This document shows, in pieces, positions 14,134 to 14,570 of a DNA stretch of 14,570 nucleotides. Under the pieces are notes generated by a model. The model was given only the letters and a program-made list of their open reading frames with translations, did not search any database and was not told the DNA's origin. Location: positions 1 to 14,570 of the forward strand of contig CACYBP010000122.1 in the NCBI GenBank assembly GCA_902772625.1, in the 5' to 3' direction. Origin of the DNA: Oscillospiraceae bacterium. GTDB taxonomy: Bacteria; Bacillota; Clostridia; Oscillospirales; QAMX01. Each line of letters starts with the position of its first letter. Position 1 is the stretch's first letter. Position numbers and translations under genes: made by a program.

Positions 14134-14570
14134 ATGAAGAAAAAGCTCATCCTGTTCTTCTCCTCCCTCGTCCTGCTCCTCGCTCTGATCCCCGCGGTGA
14201 AGGCGGCGGCCTACACCTGTTACGAGACGTCGAGCAGCGAGGTGGTGCCGATCTGGAGCGACTGCTATTCCGACTCCACTCTGATCGCCGAAGTCCCCGC
14301 CAAAAAATACGTTCTGAAGGTCGATTCCACCGTCACCAACAGCTACGGCAACAAGTGGTACCGTCTGGCCACCGGCAGCTATGGCGGCAAGGATCTTACC
14401 TACAAATACGTATATTCCGGGAACGTGAAGGCGCACTCCCACGACTATTCCTCCAACGGCGGCGTCTGCAACTACGCGGGATGCGGAGCCACCTACGGAT
14501 ACAACGTTTCTTCCCTGAGCGGATACTATCAGGTCTCGAACAGCTCGGGCGCGTGGGTCTGGTCGATCCC
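14134..14570 (+). CDS. Secreted protein with SH3-like domain (partial, 3' end outside window)
   Basis: Bases 14134-14570 encode 145 residues and run open off the end of the window. MKKKLILFFSSLVLLLALIP plus AVKAAA is a clear signal peptide with a probable signal peptidase I site near residue 25. Residues about 35-98 look like a divergent SH3-type domain (VVPIWSDCYSDSTLIAEVPA, then NKWYRLATG). A short HSHDYSSNGGVCNYAGCGAT stretch (about 100-119) has the H-x-n-C-x3-C spacing seen in small metal-ribbon-like inserts of clostridial secreted proteins. No catalytic domain is visible in the part present. A wall-binding or hydrolase role depends on the missing C-terminus. AAAGGAG eight bases upstream supports ATG 14134. 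Confidence 0.8.
   Translation, partial: MKKKLILFFSSLVLLLALIPAVKAAAYTCYETSSSEVVPIWSDCYSDSTLIAEVPAKKYVLKVDSTVTNSYGNKWYRLATGSYGGKDLTYKYVYSGNVKAHSHDYSSNGGVCNYAGCGATYGYNVSSLSGYYQVSNSSGAWVWSI

Overview
The window reads as chromosomal DNA from a GC-rich Firmicute of the class Clostridia, probably an uncultured gut or rumen relative of the Oscillospirales. This placement is inferred from gene content: a GlgC/GlgD pair, an orphan MsmX/UgpC-type ATPase, a DUF4830 protein and a linked radical SAM plus DUF2344 pair. Strong AGGAGG-type ribosome binding sites, TTGnnn-17-TATAAT promoters and hairpin-plus-T terminators fit the same group. Almost all of it is ordinary core-genome sequence. I saw no CRISPR array, transposase, integrase, phage gene, tRNA or rRNA.

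Layout. 1-157 is the 3' end of an elongation factor G paralogue. 241-954 and 1027-1602 encode two small envelope proteins: a lipoprotein with two SH3-type domains on a Ser/Glu/Thr/Gly repeat stalk, and a one-pass DUF4830 protein. 1807-2922 is a stand-alone sugar-importer ATPase with its own promoter and terminator. It converges on rplS (ribosomal protein bL19, minus strand, 3275-3625), which also has its own promoter, leader and terminator. Between the two lies non-coding DNA with an imperfect palindrome. A minus-strand operon then runs from 6990 down to 3799: B12-binding-type radical SAM protein, its DUF2344 partner, and a membrane-anchored zinc amidase.

Divergent from that operon, from about 7096, is the main functional block: a glycogen synthesis operon glgB-glgC-glgD-glgA followed by a Gfo/Idh/MocA-type oxidoreductase, closed by a near-perfect terminator at 13931-13963. 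GlgC, probably with its degenerate paralogue GlgD, makes ADP-glucose. GlgA polymerises it and GlgB adds the alpha-1,6 branches. glgB/glgC and glgC/glgD overlap by ATGA, so translation is probably coupled. After the terminator a new promoter drives a secreted SH3-like protein that runs off the window.

The observations most worth a second look are a terminator hairpin at 975-1021 that also carries the next gene's -10 box and ribosome binding site; a promoter that overlaps the longest reading frame of the radical SAM gene and moves its start to GTG 6990; the odd N-terminal motif of the oxidoreductase attached to the glg operon; the amidase in the radical SAM operon; and the palindrome at 3116-3169. 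I found no convincing undescribed multi-gene system.
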